64,000 nt of DNA, taken from NCBI RefSeq assembly GCF_006965445.1, contig NZ_CP041356.1, positions 1,116,001-1,180,000 of the forward strand. The letters run 5' to 3'. The translations under genes were made by a program, and so were the position numbers. Below are positions 53,309 to 62,580 of the stretch, piece after piece; positions within the stretch are counted from its first letter, which is position 1; the number at the start of each line of letters is the position of its first letter. Source of the stretch: Lactococcus protaetiae (GTDB taxonomy: Bacteria > Bacillota > Bacilli > Lactobacillales > Streptococcaceae). Below the pieces are notes generated by a model. The model made no database searches. It was not told the origin of the DNA and saw only the letters and a program-made list of their open reading frames with translations.

Positions 53309-53800
53309 ATGGAAACACTAAAAATTTATGTTGTAAATTTGCAAAGTTATAACAACGGAAGAACAAGAGGGCGTTGGTATGAGTTACCAGTGAATTTTAG
53401 ACAAATTCAACGTGATTTATTGCTTGATGAAGAACATGGCGAGGAATATGCGATCCATGATTTTGAGAACTTTTACGGTTATAGAGTAGGTGAATATTCA
53501 TCAATCAAAGAACTCAATGAATATGCCGAAAAATTAGAAGAAATTTCTGATATAGACCATTTAAAAGATTTTCTTGAAATTTATGATATTGATGATGTTA
53601 TTGATAATAAAGATGATTTAGACTTTGTGGAGGCTAGAGATGATGAAGATTTGGCGCAAGAATTAATTGAGCGAACGGGCGGTTTAGAAACATTAAGTGT
53701 AGAAACGCTACAAAGATATTTTAACTTTGGTGCTTATGGTCGAGAATTAGCACTTACTGATTATTCACAAACAAGTCATGGATATATTAGAAATATTTAG
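53309..53800 (+). CDS. ardA: ArdA antirestriction protein (Tn916 Orf18-like)
   Basis: The 163-residue acidic protein has KIYVVNLQSYNNGRTRGRWY, YAIHDFENFYGYRVGEYSSI, KELNEYAEKLEEISD, and VETLQRYFNFGAYGRELALT: the ArdA domain order. ArdA mimics bent B-DNA and blocks type I restriction enzymes, protecting the ICE in a new host. A terminator hairpin follows. Confidence 0.9.
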   Translation: METLKIYVVNLQSYNNGRTRGRWYELPVNFRQIQRDLLLDEEHGEEYAIHDFENFYGYRVGEYSSIKELNEYAEKLEEISDIDHLKDFLEIYDIDDVIDNKDDLDFVEARDDEDLAQELIERTGGLETLSVETLQRYFNFGAYGRELALTDYSQTSHGYIRNI

Positions 53801-53812
53801 AAATTTAGTAGT

Positions 53813-53842
53813 AAGAGCAAGAAAAAATCTTGCTCTTTTTAA
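53813..53842 (+). terminator. Terminator after ardA
   Basis: AAGAGCAAG / CTTGCTCTT stem with T tail. The same hairpin, with one change, recurs at 54117-54147 after the next gene. Confidence 0.85.
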
Positions 53843-53877
53843 GTTAATGAGTGGGGAAAGTTGTGAGGGAAAATTAA

Positions 53878-54105
53878 ATGAGAATTAAAGATGATTATGA
53901 ACGTAAGCAAGTTAAAGGTGGTTTTGACCGACTTGATAAGCAGTTGTTTGAAGCAAAAAGTGCGAGTTCTGGTGCAGTGTTTAGGATGAACTTTGGAGAT
54001 AATGGAAGTAAGGAAGTCCAAGAAGTTCACCAGATTTTTAAGAAAGTTGACAAACTTTTGCAACAAGCTTATTCAGAATTAAAAAAGGTAGAAGAATATT
54101 TTTAA
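53878..54105 (+). CDS. Small hypothetical protein before xis
   Basis: The 75-residue charged helical protein reads DDYERKQVKGGFDRLDKQLF and EVHQIFKKVDKLLQQAYSEL. It lies between two near-identical terminators. Unknown. Confidence 0.55.
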   Translation: MRIKDDYERKQVKGGFDRLDKQLFEAKSASSGAVFRMNFGDNGSKEVQEVHQIFKKVDKLLQQAYSELKKVEEYF

Positions 54106-54116
54106 AAAAGTAGGAG

Positions 54117-54147
54117 AAGGGCAAGAAAAAATCTTGCTCTTTTTTAG
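54117..54147 (+). terminator. Terminator, second copy
   Basis: GGGCAAG / CTTGCTC stem with T6, near-duplicate of the hairpin at 53813. Confidence 0.85.
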
Positions 54148-54174
54148 TTTGGTTTGAATAAAAAAAGGGGAAGT

Positions 54175-54387
54175 ATGGAAGGGATTATTATTGAGAGAAA
54201 ACTGGTAAATGCTGATGATATAGCTAAATTTTATTCAATTAAGAAAAAAACAGCTCAAAATAGAATAGCAGAAATGAAGAAAGACCCTAGATTTATTTCA
54301 AGTGATTTTTTTAGAATGAGCGGTAGAGTATGGTTTCCCGCTTTTGATGAGTTTATTAGGCAAAGGGATGAGGTAAAATACAAGTGA
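54175..54387 (+). CDS. Putative excisionase (helix-turn-helix, Xis-like)
   Basis: The 70-residue protein reads LVNADDIAKFYSIKKKTAQN, a MerR/excisionase-like helix-turn-helix, then GRVWFPAFDEFIRQRDE. ATG 54175 has AGGGGAAG before it. Size, fold and position directly before the integrase are those of recombination-directionality factors. Confidence 0.75.
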   Translation: MEGIIIERKLVNADDIAKFYSIKKKTAQNRIAEMKKDPRFISSDFFRMSGRVWFPAFDEFIRQRDEVKYK

Positions 54388-54448
54388 AATATGATATAAT
54401 TTAGGTTGTATTTTAAATTTGTCCTTTGCTGATAATGAAAGGATAAAG

Positions 54449-55657
54449 ATGAAAGTTGAAGAAATAAAAGAAGGTAGTTTATGGTGGGAATTACGAGGAG
54501 ATAAGTTTCTTTGGAGAATGCGATTTTATAATCCTAATATTAGAGGAGAGGATAAGGTATCTGTTACTCTTAATTCAAAAACGCGTCAAGCTAAAAATAA
54601 AGCTCGGATTTTGCTATTAAAAAAGGCAAAATTAAAAATTGATTCAGAGACAAATATGATGAATCCCTATTTAGAAATTACTTCATTTGATTTTGAGAAA
54701 GTTTCGAGTGTTTGGTTAGAAGATTGTAAAACAAGGTTGAAACCCTCTACAATTATCCAGCGTAAAAAAATAATTAGAATATTTGCACATAAATTTGGTA
54801 AACAAAAAATGTCAGATTTTACAGTTTTTCAAGTACAGAGCTTTTTCAATCAGCTTAAATTGAAGAAATCTACGATAAGTGAGTATTTTCAGATTCTTAA
54901 GTTAGTCTTTGATTTTGCAAAAAGAGTGGAAATAGTTGAAAATAATGTGCTTGATAAAGTTAAGATAACATATCCTAAAAAAACATTAGAAGATTTAAAA
55001 AGGTCTGAGAGAAAGTTATTTACTTGGGAAGACTTGTCATTGGTGTTTGAAAAAATGAAAGAAAGTTCTAATCCTCAAACTCTTAGAGTTAAATTAATCT
55101 TAGAATTTTTGTTTTTAACAGGACTGAGATACTGTGAATTAGCAGCTTTGAAAATTAATAATTATGATGCAGAGGAAAAAGTTATTTCAATAGAGAGTAA
55201 TTTGGATTATAGCGAAGGGATACTTAAGCGAAATCATGTTTCTCCTAAGACGTTGAGTTCATATAGAAAAGTTCCATTGACAAAACGAGCAATTGAGATT
55301 ATAGAGCAAATAATGTTAGAAAATGCTCAAAATAAATTTGATAATTATATTGATTATGGATATATTTTTACAAGTAGAACAGGTAATCCTTGGAGTATTT
55401 CAGGTATTAATCGTTCTTTTCGTACTTTTGGGAAAAAAACTGATTTAGATAAGCAGTTTTCTTGCCATTGTATGCGGCATTCTCATATCTCTTTATTAGC
55501 AGAATTAGAGGTTAATGAGAAAGCTGTTATGCAACGAGTGGGGCATAGTACATCTAAGATTACTCAAGAAATTTATACTCATGTAACTCCGAAAATGGAT
55601 AGTAAATTATTAGAGAAATTGAATAATTTTAGTGGGCAATTTAGTGGGCAAAATTGA
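54449..55657 (+). CDS. int: Tyrosine-recombinase integrase of the ICE
   Basis: About 402 residues from ATG 54449 (AAAGGAT before it; TTG 54419 is the longer alternative). An arm-binding domain (WRMRFYNPNIRGEDKVSVTL, NSKTRQAKNKAR) and a core-binding SAM-like domain precede the catalytic domain. There the active residues show in FLTGLRYCELAALK (Arg), HCMRHSHISLLAE (His-x-x-Arg), VGHSTSKITQ (His) and EIYTHVT (Tyr nucleophile). It integrates and excises the ICE. The last codons (FSGQFSGQN) overlap the right-end direct repeat, so attP overlaps the gene end. Confidence 0.92.
   Translation: MKVEEIKEGSLWWELRGDKFLWRMRFYNPNIRGEDKVSVTLNSKTRQAKNKARILLLKKAKLKIDSETNMMNPYLEITSFDFEKVSSVWLEDCKTRLKPSTIIQRKKIIRIFAHKFGKQKMSDFTVFQVQSFFNQLKLKKSTISEYFQILKLVFDFAKRVEIVENNVLDKVKITYPKKTLEDLKRSERKLFTWEDLSLVFEKMKESSNPQTLRVKLILEFLFLTGLRYCELAALKINNYDAEEKVISIESNLDYSEGILKRNHVSPKTLSSYRKVPLTKRAIEIIEQIMLENAQNKFDNYIDYGYIFTSRTGNPWSISGINRSFRTFGKKTDLDKQFSCHCMRHSHISLLAELEVNEKAVMQRVGHSTSKITQEIYTHVTPKMDSKLLEKLNNFSGQFSGQN
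55625..55655. other. Candidate attR of the ICE, inside the integrase 3' end
   Basis: AATTTTAGTGGGCAATT then TAGTGGGCAAAATT matches 20692-20721. The downstream 110 bp lead into tdk and hold its ribosome site (GAAAGAGAG). Confidence 0.6.
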
Positions 55658-55767
55658 GTGAAAAATAGGGTATTATAGGGAAAATCACAAAGTAAATTAA
55701 AGTGATAGAAAAAGAAGAACCTTGATAATAAAGGGTTTAGATATATTTTTGAAAGAGAGATAAACAA

Positions 55768-56336
55768 ATGGCACAATTTTATTTTCGATATGGCACAATG
55801 AATTCGGGTAAGAGTATTGAAATTCTGAAAGTTGCGCATAACTATGAAGAGCAGGGGAAACCTGTCCTTTTGATGACTTCAAGTTTGGATACAAGAGCAG
55901 GAGTTGGGCAAGTTGCGAGTCGGATTGGGATGAGCGCTTCTGCTGTGGCGATTGATGATGAAATGAATGTGTATGACTATGTTGCGCAGTTGGTTGAGAA
56001 ACCGTATTGTGTATTGATTGATGAGTCACAGTTTTTGTCTAAGAAAAATGTCTATGATTTTGCGCGTGTTGTTGATGAGTTGAATGTTCCTGTGATGGCC
56101 TTTGGTTTAAAAAATGATTTTCGTAATGAACTTTTTGAGGGGTCAAAATATTTGTTATTATTGGCGGATAAAATTGAAGAGATTAAGACGATTTGCTGGT
56201 ATTGTAGTAAAAAAGCTACGATGGTGATTCGAACAATAGATGGCAAGCCTGTTTATGAGGGAGAGCAGTTGCAGATTGGGGGAATGAAACCTATATCCCA
56301 GTTTGCAGGAAGCATTATTTTAAACCTGAGATTTAA
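55768..56336 (+). CDS. tdk: Thymidine kinase (single apparent frameshift near the end)
   Basis: The N-terminal P-loop [20 protein letters not shown], the DESQFLSK and [19 protein letters not shown] lid/active region and the zinc pair CWYC identify thymidine kinase (dT to dTMP, salvage pathway). The frame is lost at GGGGG 56278-56282. One extra G restores [19 protein letters not shown] with the second zinc Cys and a stop at 56336, giving 189 residues, the normal size. Loss of this gene in an otherwise intact operon is unlikely. The start of the gene is the recurrent insertion locus. Confidence 0.92.
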
Positions 56337-56435
56337 AAATAGATTTTGGTAATAAGTGAACTGCGGTATAGATGAAAATTTAAGTATAAATGCTTTGGTT
56401 TTCATGAATTAAAATAGTTGAAGGAAAATGGAAAA

Positions 56436-57509
56436 ATGTTTGATCAATTAGAATCAATGATTGGAAGATATGAGGAGTTGGGAGAGTTATTGTCTGACCC
56501 TGAGGTAGTCAGTGATACGAAGCGTTTTATGGCGTTGTCACGAGAAGAGGCAGATTTGCGTGATAAGGTCGCGGCTTATAATGAATATAAGAAGACTCTT
56601 GAAACGATTTCTGATAGTGAGGAAATGTTGGGTGAGAGCGGTCTTGATGATGAGATGAAAGAGATGCTCAAAGAAGAACTTTCGGATGCTAAAGCCCAAA
56701 AAGAAGTGCTTGAAGAACGCATCAAGATTTTACTTTTGCCTAAAGATCCTAATGATGGTAAGAATATTATCTTGGAAATTCGTGGAGCTGCTGGTGGAGA
56801 TGAAGCCGCGCTTTTTGCGGGTGATTTGCTCAATATGTACCAGAAATATTCAGAAGCACAGGGCTGGAATTTTGAGATTATGGAGGCAAATGTGACGGGA
56901 ATTGGTGGGTATAAAGAGGTATCTGCCTTAATTTCTGGCAACAGTGTGTATTCCAAGTTGAAATATGAATCTGGTGCGCATCGTGTGCAGCGTGTGCCTG
57001 TGACTGAAACGCAAGGGCGTGTGCATACTTCGACAGCGACGGTGCTTGTTATGCCTGAGGTAGAGGAATTTGAGCTGACCATTGACCCTAAAGATTTGCG
57101 AGTGGATATTTATCATGCATCGGGCGCTGGTGGACAAAATGTCAATAAGGTAGCGACTGCGGTACGTATGGTTCACTTGCCAACGGGGATAAAAGTTGAG
57201 ATGCAGGAAGAACGGACACAGCAAAAAAATCGAGATAAGGCGATTAAACTGCTTAACACTAAGGTTTTTGACTACTATCAACAGATTGAGTTGGATAAAC
57301 AAAATACAGAGCGCAAAGCGACTGTCGGAACGGGTGACCGTTCAGAGCGGATACGGACTTATAATTTCCCTCAAAACCGTGTGACAGATCATCGGATTGG
57401 GTTGACTTTACAAAAGCTGGATACGATTTTGTCTGGGAAGATGGATGAGATTATTGATGCTCTGATTGTTTATGACCAAACGAAGAAGTTGGAAGAGTTG
57501 AATAAATAA
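56436..57509 (+). CDS. prfA: Peptide chain release factor 1
   Basis: The 357-residue protein from ATG 56436 (AAGGAAAA) begins [20 protein letters not shown], as RF1 normally does. It has the GGQ motif in [20 protein letters not shown], which triggers peptide release at UAA/UAG, and the conserved [17 protein letters not shown]. The TTG-initiated extension at 56418 is unlikely. It is followed by two small genes and then prmC, which methylates the GGQ glutamine. Confidence 0.95.
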   Translation: MFDQLESMIGRYEELGELLSDPEVVSDTKRFMALSREEADLRDKVAAYNEYKKTLETISDSEEMLGESGLDDEMKEMLKEELSDAKAQKEVLEERIKILLLPKDPNDGKNIILEIRGAAGGDEAALFAGDLLNMYQKYSEAQGWNFEIMEANVTGIGGYKEVSALISGNSVYSKLKYESGAHRVQRVPVTETQGRVHTSTATVLVMPEVEEFELTIDPKDLRVDIYHASGAGGQNVNKVATAVRMVHLPTGIKVEMQEERTQQKNRDKAIKLLNTKVFDYYQQIELDKQNTERKATVGTGDRSERIRTYNFPQNRVTDHRIGLTLQKLDTILSGKMDEIIDALIVYDQTKKLEELNK

Positions 57510-57570
57510 AAGAGCATATCCAACTGCAACATTGGAAGACTTTGAAAGGTTTATTTGACTGGAGGAGTTT

Positions 57571-58136
57571 ATGGATATTTCTCAAGGATACTTGGTGAAA
57601 TTTAAATGGAAAACCTATGTAATTGTTGGCTTAATTTCTTTAATAATTGGGATTTGGGCGATTTTGATAAATTATTTTACTTTTCATGTGATTCTCCCTA
57701 GTCCATACTCAGATATTACGGGTTTGGAAGGAGGAGTGATGGTGGTGATGTTTCTCTCTTTTTTGATTGCTTTTATAGATTGGATACTTTTTATAAGTCT
57801 TCTTATTTATCTTCCTTTTCTATATTTTGACCATCAAATTGTTAAAAGTGGTACGGTTTGGAAAAATTTTCATAAAACGGTGTTGACATGGAAGAAATCA
57901 GTGGTTTTAGAGTTTTAGTTATTGATAAAAAAGTGAATACTGGACGTGGAATGAATTATACCGCAGGTATGGACACTTTAAGAATTGTTGATAAAGATAA
58001 AAAAATTTTAGCGGATATTCTTTTTAAGAATTTACGGAAAGAAAGTGAAAGTTTTATTCCTTTGATGACTGAAGAGTGGAAAAAACATCATCCAAATGAG
58101 GAAATGATAGAACTCAAAAATTATTGGGAGAGATGA
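57571..58136 (+). CDS. Two-helix membrane protein, probably one gene with a +1 break
   Basis: The first frame (57571-57918) has two membrane helices (TYVIVGLISLIIGIWAILIN; FIDWILFISLLIYLPFLYF). The second frame (57888-58136) continues EISGFRVLVIDKK ... LRIVDKDKKILADIL, which looks like a PH-type or DUF domain. One added G near 57894 would join TWKEISGFRV and give about 188 residues. Alternatively, two coupled genes overlap. Function unknown. It lies between prfA and prmC. Confidence 0.55.
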
Positions 58137-58137
58137 A

Positions 58138-58389
58138 ATGTGGATTATTCATTGGATTGGTGGGTTGCAGGTTGAGCTGGTTGTGAACGGTTCGGATTCT
58201 CTCGCGATTGAGCGGATTTATCGTGAGCGTCATCAGCTTTCTAAGGAAGAATGGTTAAACTTCATGCAGACACCATTAACTGACGAAATTGCATCAGAAT
58301 TGACAGAGATAAAGGAGCGTGTCAAGCTTCAAGGAAGACCTTATTGTCCAGAAAAAGATGAAGACTATTGGAAGTCTAGAGGCTTTTGA
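58138..58389 (+). CDS. Stand-alone PrmC N-terminal-like domain
   Basis: The 83-residue protein mirrors the first half of PrmC's substrate-recognition helix bundle. SLAIERIYRERHQLSKEEWLNF here matches FALEFVYRNLYELTKLDWLNL in the prmC gene that follows, and SELTEIKERV matches TELAKRLKN. It lacks any methylase motif. It could be a partial duplication, possibly a decoy or scaffold for RF1, or a decaying piece. Confidence 0.6.
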   Translation: MWIIHWIGGLQVELVVNGSDSLAIERIYRERHQLSKEEWLNFMQTPLTDEIASELTEIKERVKLQGRPYCPEKDEDYWKSRGF

Positions 58390-58417
58390 TTAATGGCACG
58401 GAAAGGAAAACTTAAAA

Positions 58418-59239
58418 ATGTTGTGGATTGAGGCAGTCCGTATGCTGTCAGCAAATTTGGAAGAACCTTTTGCTTTGGAATTTGTTTATAGAAACTTATA
58501 TGAGCTGACAAAATTGGACTGGCTCAACTTACAGCGGCAAGAAATCACTGACAGCGAGCGGTCAGTGCTGACAGAATTGGCAAAGCGTCTAAAAAATAAT
58601 GAGCCACCTCAGTATATTGTAGGTTGGGCAGAATTTTGTGATTTGCGTTTTAAAGTTGATGGGCGAGTCCTCATTCCTAGACCAGAAACAGAAGAATTGG
58701 TGCAGCTCATTTTGTCAGAAAATGCTGAGGATGAATGTTTGTCAGTAGTAGATATTGGAACAGGTTCGGGGGCAATTGCAGTGGCGCTCGCAAGCAAAAG
58801 AAAAAATTGGCTTATTGAGGCATCTGATTTATCTAGTGATGCGTTGAGTGTGGCGGTAGAAAATGCTGACAGAAATGTTGTCAGTGTCCATTTTACGAAA
58901 TCTGATGTTCTGTCAGCATTTATGGAGGGGAAAAAATTTGATATTATCGTGTCAAATCCGCCGTATATTGCATTTTATGATACAGATGAGGTGGATGATT
59001 CTGTCATTAAATATGAACCAGACTCCGCGCTTTTTGCAGAGAATATGGGTCTAGCCATTTATGAAAAAATTGCTAAAGAAGCTCCATCAGTGCTGACAGA
59101 AAATGGTAGAATTTATCTAGAAATCGGATATAAACAAGGGCAAGCTGTAAGTCAGATTTTTCAAGAACAATTTGCTGACAAAACGGTGACCGTTCATCAG
59201 GATATTTTTGGTAAAGATAGAATGATTAGCGTGAAATGA
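58418..59239 (+). CDS. prmC: Release-factor glutamine methyltransferase
   Basis: The 273-residue protein has an N-terminal helical domain (1-75), then the PrmC signature VLIPRPETEELV, SAM motif VVDIGTGSGAIAVALAS and catalytic NPPY in IIVSNPPYIAFYD. It N5-methylates the Gln of the GGQ motif in RF1/RF2. Next to prfA as in most Firmicutes. SD AAAGGAAAA. Confidence 0.93.
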   Translation: MLWIEAVRMLSANLEEPFALEFVYRNLYELTKLDWLNLQRQEITDSERSVLTELAKRLKNNEPPQYIVGWAEFCDLRFKVDGRVLIPRPETEELVQLILSENAEDECLSVVDIGTGSGAIAVALASKRKNWLIEASDLSSDALSVAVENADRNVVSVHFTKSDVLSAFMEGKKFDIIVSNPPYIAFYDTDEVDDSVIKYEPDSALFAENMGLAIYEKIAKEAPSVLTENGRIYLEIGYKQGQAVSQIFQEQFADKTVTVHQDIFGKDRMISVK

Positions 59240-59345
59240 CAGAATGTAAGTAAGACATTGCTGCATACTTTCATGGGATAAATTGAAGCTATGACTTACC
59301 AAAGTGCAAAGCGAAACTGATATGAAGTCAGTGGAAAGGGAAATG

Positions 59346-59768
59346 ATGGAACTAAAACTTATCGCAGAACATAAACAAGATTTCTTACCGTTGCTCGCAC
59401 TTGCTGACAGTCCAAAGTTCATCAAAAATTATCTTGAACGAGGAGAACTGTATGTCTTTGAAGACAAGGCAGTTGCTTTGGTGACTAAGGAGGAGGATGG
59501 GAGCTATGAAATTCAAAATTTTGCAGTTGCTGTATCCTTTCAAGGAAGAGGTTTTGGTAAAATTTTCATGCTAGAGCTCTGTCGCAAATATTCTGGGCAG
59601 ACTTTACTTGTACGCACAGATGAATATACTGCGAAGTTCTATGAAAAATGTGGTTTTACAGCCTTCAAACGTGTAAAAAATTACTTTCCTGAAAAATATG
59701 GAGAGCGCATTTTTGACAAAAGTCGAGAATTGATTGATAATATTTACTTGAAAGTGGAATTAACATGA
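59346..59768 (+). CDS. GNAT-family N-acetyltransferase
   Basis: The 140-residue GNAT protein has VALVTKEEDGSYEIQNFAV, the acetyl-CoA loop VSFQGRGFGKIFMLELCR (Q-x-x-G-x-G/A) and FYEKCGFTAFKRVKNYF. ATG 59346 or 59343 follows GGAAAGGG; GTG 59304 is a weaker choice. Substrate unknown. The next gene overlaps by 4 bp. Confidence 0.8.
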   Translation: MELKLIAEHKQDFLPLLALADSPKFIKNYLERGELYVFEDKAVALVTKEEDGSYEIQNFAVAVSFQGRGFGKIFMLELCRKYSGQTLLVRTDEYTAKFYEKCGFTAFKRVKNYFPEKYGERIFDKSRELIDNIYLKVELT

Positions 59769-60127
59769 CAATAGAAAAAGAATTTCGTGAAGAAGGATTG
59801 GCGTTACAACGAGAGTTTGCGATTCTTGAGCGAATGATTAATGAAAACGAGATTGAAATGGCTACCGAGGAATTATCCTTTTCAAAAATGATGCTGACAA
59901 GTTATATTGAAAAAATTAAAACTGCTGACGGAGAAAAAATTGGTGTCATAGGTAAAATTTTTCGCCATCCTTACCATGTTCCAGAAGAATTTATGAAAAT
60001 CGTTATCGCAATGGTTGCGAAAGAAAAACAACTCTCCAAACAGTTGAACAAAAAACAAGAAAAACAGCATAATCAAGCGAATCGAGAAGCAGCGAGAAAT
60101 CGGAGAGCGGGTAAAAATGCAAACTGA
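59765..60127 (+). CDS. Hypothetical helical protein
   Basis: The 120-residue protein reads FREEGLALQREFAILERMIN and VIAMVAKEKQLSKQLNKKQE, with a basic, disordered tail (NQANREAARNRRAGKNAN). It overlaps the GNAT gene (ATGA) and the Sua5 gene (11 bp). Not recognised. Confidence 0.6.
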   Translation: MTIEKEFREEGLALQREFAILERMINENEIEMATEELSFSKMMLTSYIEKIKTADGEKIGVIGKIFRHPYHVPEEFMKIVIAMVAKEKQLSKQLNKKQEKQHNQANREAARNRRAGKNAN

Positions 60128-60719
60128 AAAAGCAATAAATGCACTAAAAAGTGGAGAACTTGTAATTCTTCCGACAGAAACTGTCTATGGATTATTTGCT
60201 GATGCGACACAGGAGCAAGCGGTCAAAAAACTTTATGCAGTAAAAGGACGTCCGACAGAAAAAGCGCTCAATATGAATGTTTCAAGCTTTGATACTATTT
60301 TGAAGTACAGCAAAAATCAGCCGACTTATCTTGAAAAATTGGTTGCAGAATTCTTGCCAGGACCATTAACAATTATTTTAGAAGCTTCGGAAAATGTTCC
60401 AGAATGGATTCATATTGGGAAAACTACAGTTGGATTTCGGATGCCAGCTATTTCGATGACTCAGAACATTATAAATGAAGTTGGGGTTTTAGTTGGGCCA
60501 TCCGCAAATTTGACTGGAGAACTTAGTCCGCGCTTTTTCTCAGATTTAAGTCAAGAGATTTTGAAAAATGCAACAGTGGCGATAAAGGATGACAGTGTTT
60601 ATGGCTTAGATACAACCATTATTGATTTGACAGGAGAGAATCCTAAAATTTTACGTCAAGGTGCAATCACACGTGAGGAACTTTTATTCGCTATTCCCGA
60701 ACTTTCTAAAATTATTTAG
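60117..60719 (+). CDS. L-threonylcarbamoyladenylate synthase (Sua5/YrdC family)
   Basis: The 200-residue protein opens ALKSGELVILPTETVYGLFA, then DATQEQAVKKLYAVKGRPTE, and has FLPGPLTIILEAS, TVGFRMPA and GPSANLTGE. These are YrdC/Sua5 motifs that bind ATP, threonine and bicarbonate. It makes the precursor for t6A37 in tRNA. In size it is the short TsaC-like form, without the Sua5 C-terminal domain. Confidence 0.92.
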   Translation: MQTEKAINALKSGELVILPTETVYGLFADATQEQAVKKLYAVKGRPTEKALNMNVSSFDTILKYSKNQPTYLEKLVAEFLPGPLTIILEASENVPEWIHIGKTTVGFRMPAISMTQNIINEVGVLVGPSANLTGELSPRFFSDLSQEILKNATVAIKDDSVYGLDTTIIDLTGENPKILRQGAITREELLFAIPELSKII

Positions 60720-60989
60720 TGAATTCCGGTTATAAGATTTGGAAATGAATGTTAGACCCGATATAATAGTATTATCAATCAGGGTTTAGCTATCTAAATT
60801 TATGATTTATTGACCTGGGTTCAAGGCGTTTGAAGTCGGAAAAAAGATGCTCTGCTGTACACTCATTTTATCTCTATTAAAGTCAGAAGGTGGGATGACA
60901 GCTTTCAGAACAGTATTTCGGCGTGAAGTAGCACTTTTCTAATTTACATGACTTTAGAAGTACCCCAGTACACATTTAAAGGAGAAACT
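60720..60989 (+). promoter_or_regulatory. glyA upstream region with long leader
   Basis: A TATAAT (60762-60767) lies 223 bp before the glyA start, giving a leader of over 200 nt with GGTGGGATGACAGC near 60890 and T-rich stretches. It does not match a full T-box or other riboswitch that I know. SD AAAGGAG lies 7 bp before the ATG. Confidence 0.4.
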
Positions 60990-62240
60990 ATGATTTACGA
61001 TAAGGAAGATTATAAAGCCTATGACCCAGAACTTTGGGATGCAATACACGCAGAAGAAGTACGTCAGCAACAAAATATTGAACTGATTGCTTCGGAAAAT
61101 ATTGTTTCTAAAGGAGTTCTCGCTGCACAAGGTTCAGTTTTGACAAACAAATATGCAGAAGGTTATCCAGGTAAACGATATTATGGTGGAACAGAAGCGG
61201 TTGATGTTGTAGAAAATCTGGCGATTGAGCGTGCTAAGGCACTTTTTGATTGTAAGTTTGCTAATGTTCAACCACACTCAGGTTCTCAGGCAAATGCTGC
61301 AGCTTATATGGCGTTGATACAACCAGGGGATACTGTTATGGGAATGGACTTGAACGCTGGTGGACACTTGACACATGGCGCTTCAGTAAATTTCTCTGGT
61401 AAAACCTATCATTTTGTTTCTTACGGAGTTAACCCTGAAACAGAACTTTTGGACTATGATGATATTCTTAAAATTGCACAGGAAGTTCAACCAAAGCTTA
61501 TTGTTGCTGGTGCTTCAGCTTATTCTCGTGTGATTGATTTTTCAAAATTCCGCGAAATTGCGGATAAAGTTGGTGCAAAATTGATGGTGGATATGGCTCA
61601 TATCGCAGGATTAGTTGCGACTGGTGCGCATCCTAGTCCTGTCCCCTATGCAGATATTGTGACAACAACAACACATAAAACTTTGCGTGGCCCTCGTGGT
61701 GGGATGATTTTGACAAATAACGAGGATTTGGCTAAGAAAATTAATTCAGCGATTTTCCCTGGTACACAAGGTGGTCCTTTGGAGCACGTCATTGCAGCTA
61801 AAGCAGTAGCATTTAAAGAAGCGCTGGATTCTGAATTTACAACTTATATTGAACAAGTGATAAAAAATACTCAGGTGATGGCTGAAGAATTTGCAACTGT
61901 TCCTGGCTTGCGATTAATTGCTGGAGGTTCAGATAATCATTTATTAAACTTGAAAGTTTTAGACCTTGGTATCAATGGTAAAGAAGCGCAAGAACTTCTT
62001 GATTCTGTGCATATTACCTTGAATAAGGAAGCGATACCAGCAGAAACATTATCACCCTTTAAAACCTCTGGTGTACGGATTGGCGCTCCTGCGATTACTT
62101 CGCGAGGATTCAAGGAAAATGAAGCTAGACAAGTTGCAAAATTGGTTGCGAAAGCTTTAGTCAATCACGATAATGAGGCGATTTTAGACGAAGTACGCGC
62201 AGAAGTACTTGACTTGACAAATCAATTCCCTTTGTATTAA
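60990..62240 (+). CDS. glyA: Serine hydroxymethyltransferase
   Basis: The 416-residue PLP enzyme has [74 protein letters not shown] (Lys Schiff base in [11 protein letters not shown]) and [14 protein letters not shown]. It converts serine and tetrahydrofolate to glycine and methylene-tetrahydrofolate. ATG 60990 is chosen by SD and conserved start, not the upstream ATG 60948. Confidence 0.95.
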   Translation: MIYDKEDYKAYDPELWDAIHAEEVRQQQNIELIASENIVSKGVLAAQGSVLTNKYAEGYPGKRYYGGTEAVDVVENLAIERAKALFDCKFANVQPHSGSQANAAAYMALIQPGDTVMGMDLNAGGHLTHGASVNFSGKTYHFVSYGVNPETELLDYDDILKIAQEVQPKLIVAGASAYSRVIDFSKFREIADKVGAKLMVDMAHIAGLVATGAHPSPVPYADIVTTTTHKTLRGPRGGMILTNNEDLAKKINSAIFPGTQGGPLEHVIAAKAVAFKEALDSEFTTYIEQVIKNTQVMAEEFATVPGLRLIAGGSDNHLLNLKVLDLGINGKEAQELLDSVHITLNKEAIPAETLSPFKTSGVRIGAPAITSRGFKENEARQVAKLVAKALVNHDNEAILDEVRAEVLDLTNQFPLY

Positions 62241-62330
62241 AATGAAGCTAAAGTTCTCGCAATAAATGAGTTGCAATGTTGAATTTAGTCGAACGAAATT
62301 TGTGATTTTATGCAGAGAAAATAGTAAAAA

Positions 62331-62369
62331 AGCAAAGTGATGTAGAATGACTTTGCTTCATCTTTTTTT
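62331..62369 (+). terminator. Terminator after glyA
   Basis: AGCAAAGT / ACTTTGCT stem, then a T7 run. The remaining 62370-62580 sequence has no gene. A mild repeat GACTTTGGT follows near 62481. Confidence 0.65.
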
Positions 62370-62580
62370 GATTTTAGCTCAAAATCTAAGATGATTTTAA
62401 GCTAAAATTGTTATACTAACGAATATAAATTTTAATTGGAAATGACTGCTAGAAAATATTGATATGGGCTAGTAATGTAAAATGACTTTGGTGCTATTGA
62501 CCAGAGTTAAATGTGAGAGGTTAGCGGTGTTCTAAAGGAACAGTTAACTTAAAGCAGTCAGAAAGACTAGGTAAGTGATA

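Noticed and set aside
60840-60947. GGTGGGATGACAGC before glyA as a T-box or other riboswitch
   Set aside because: It lacks the T-box core (GGTGG-ACCGCG) and specifier stem; only a long leader can be stated.
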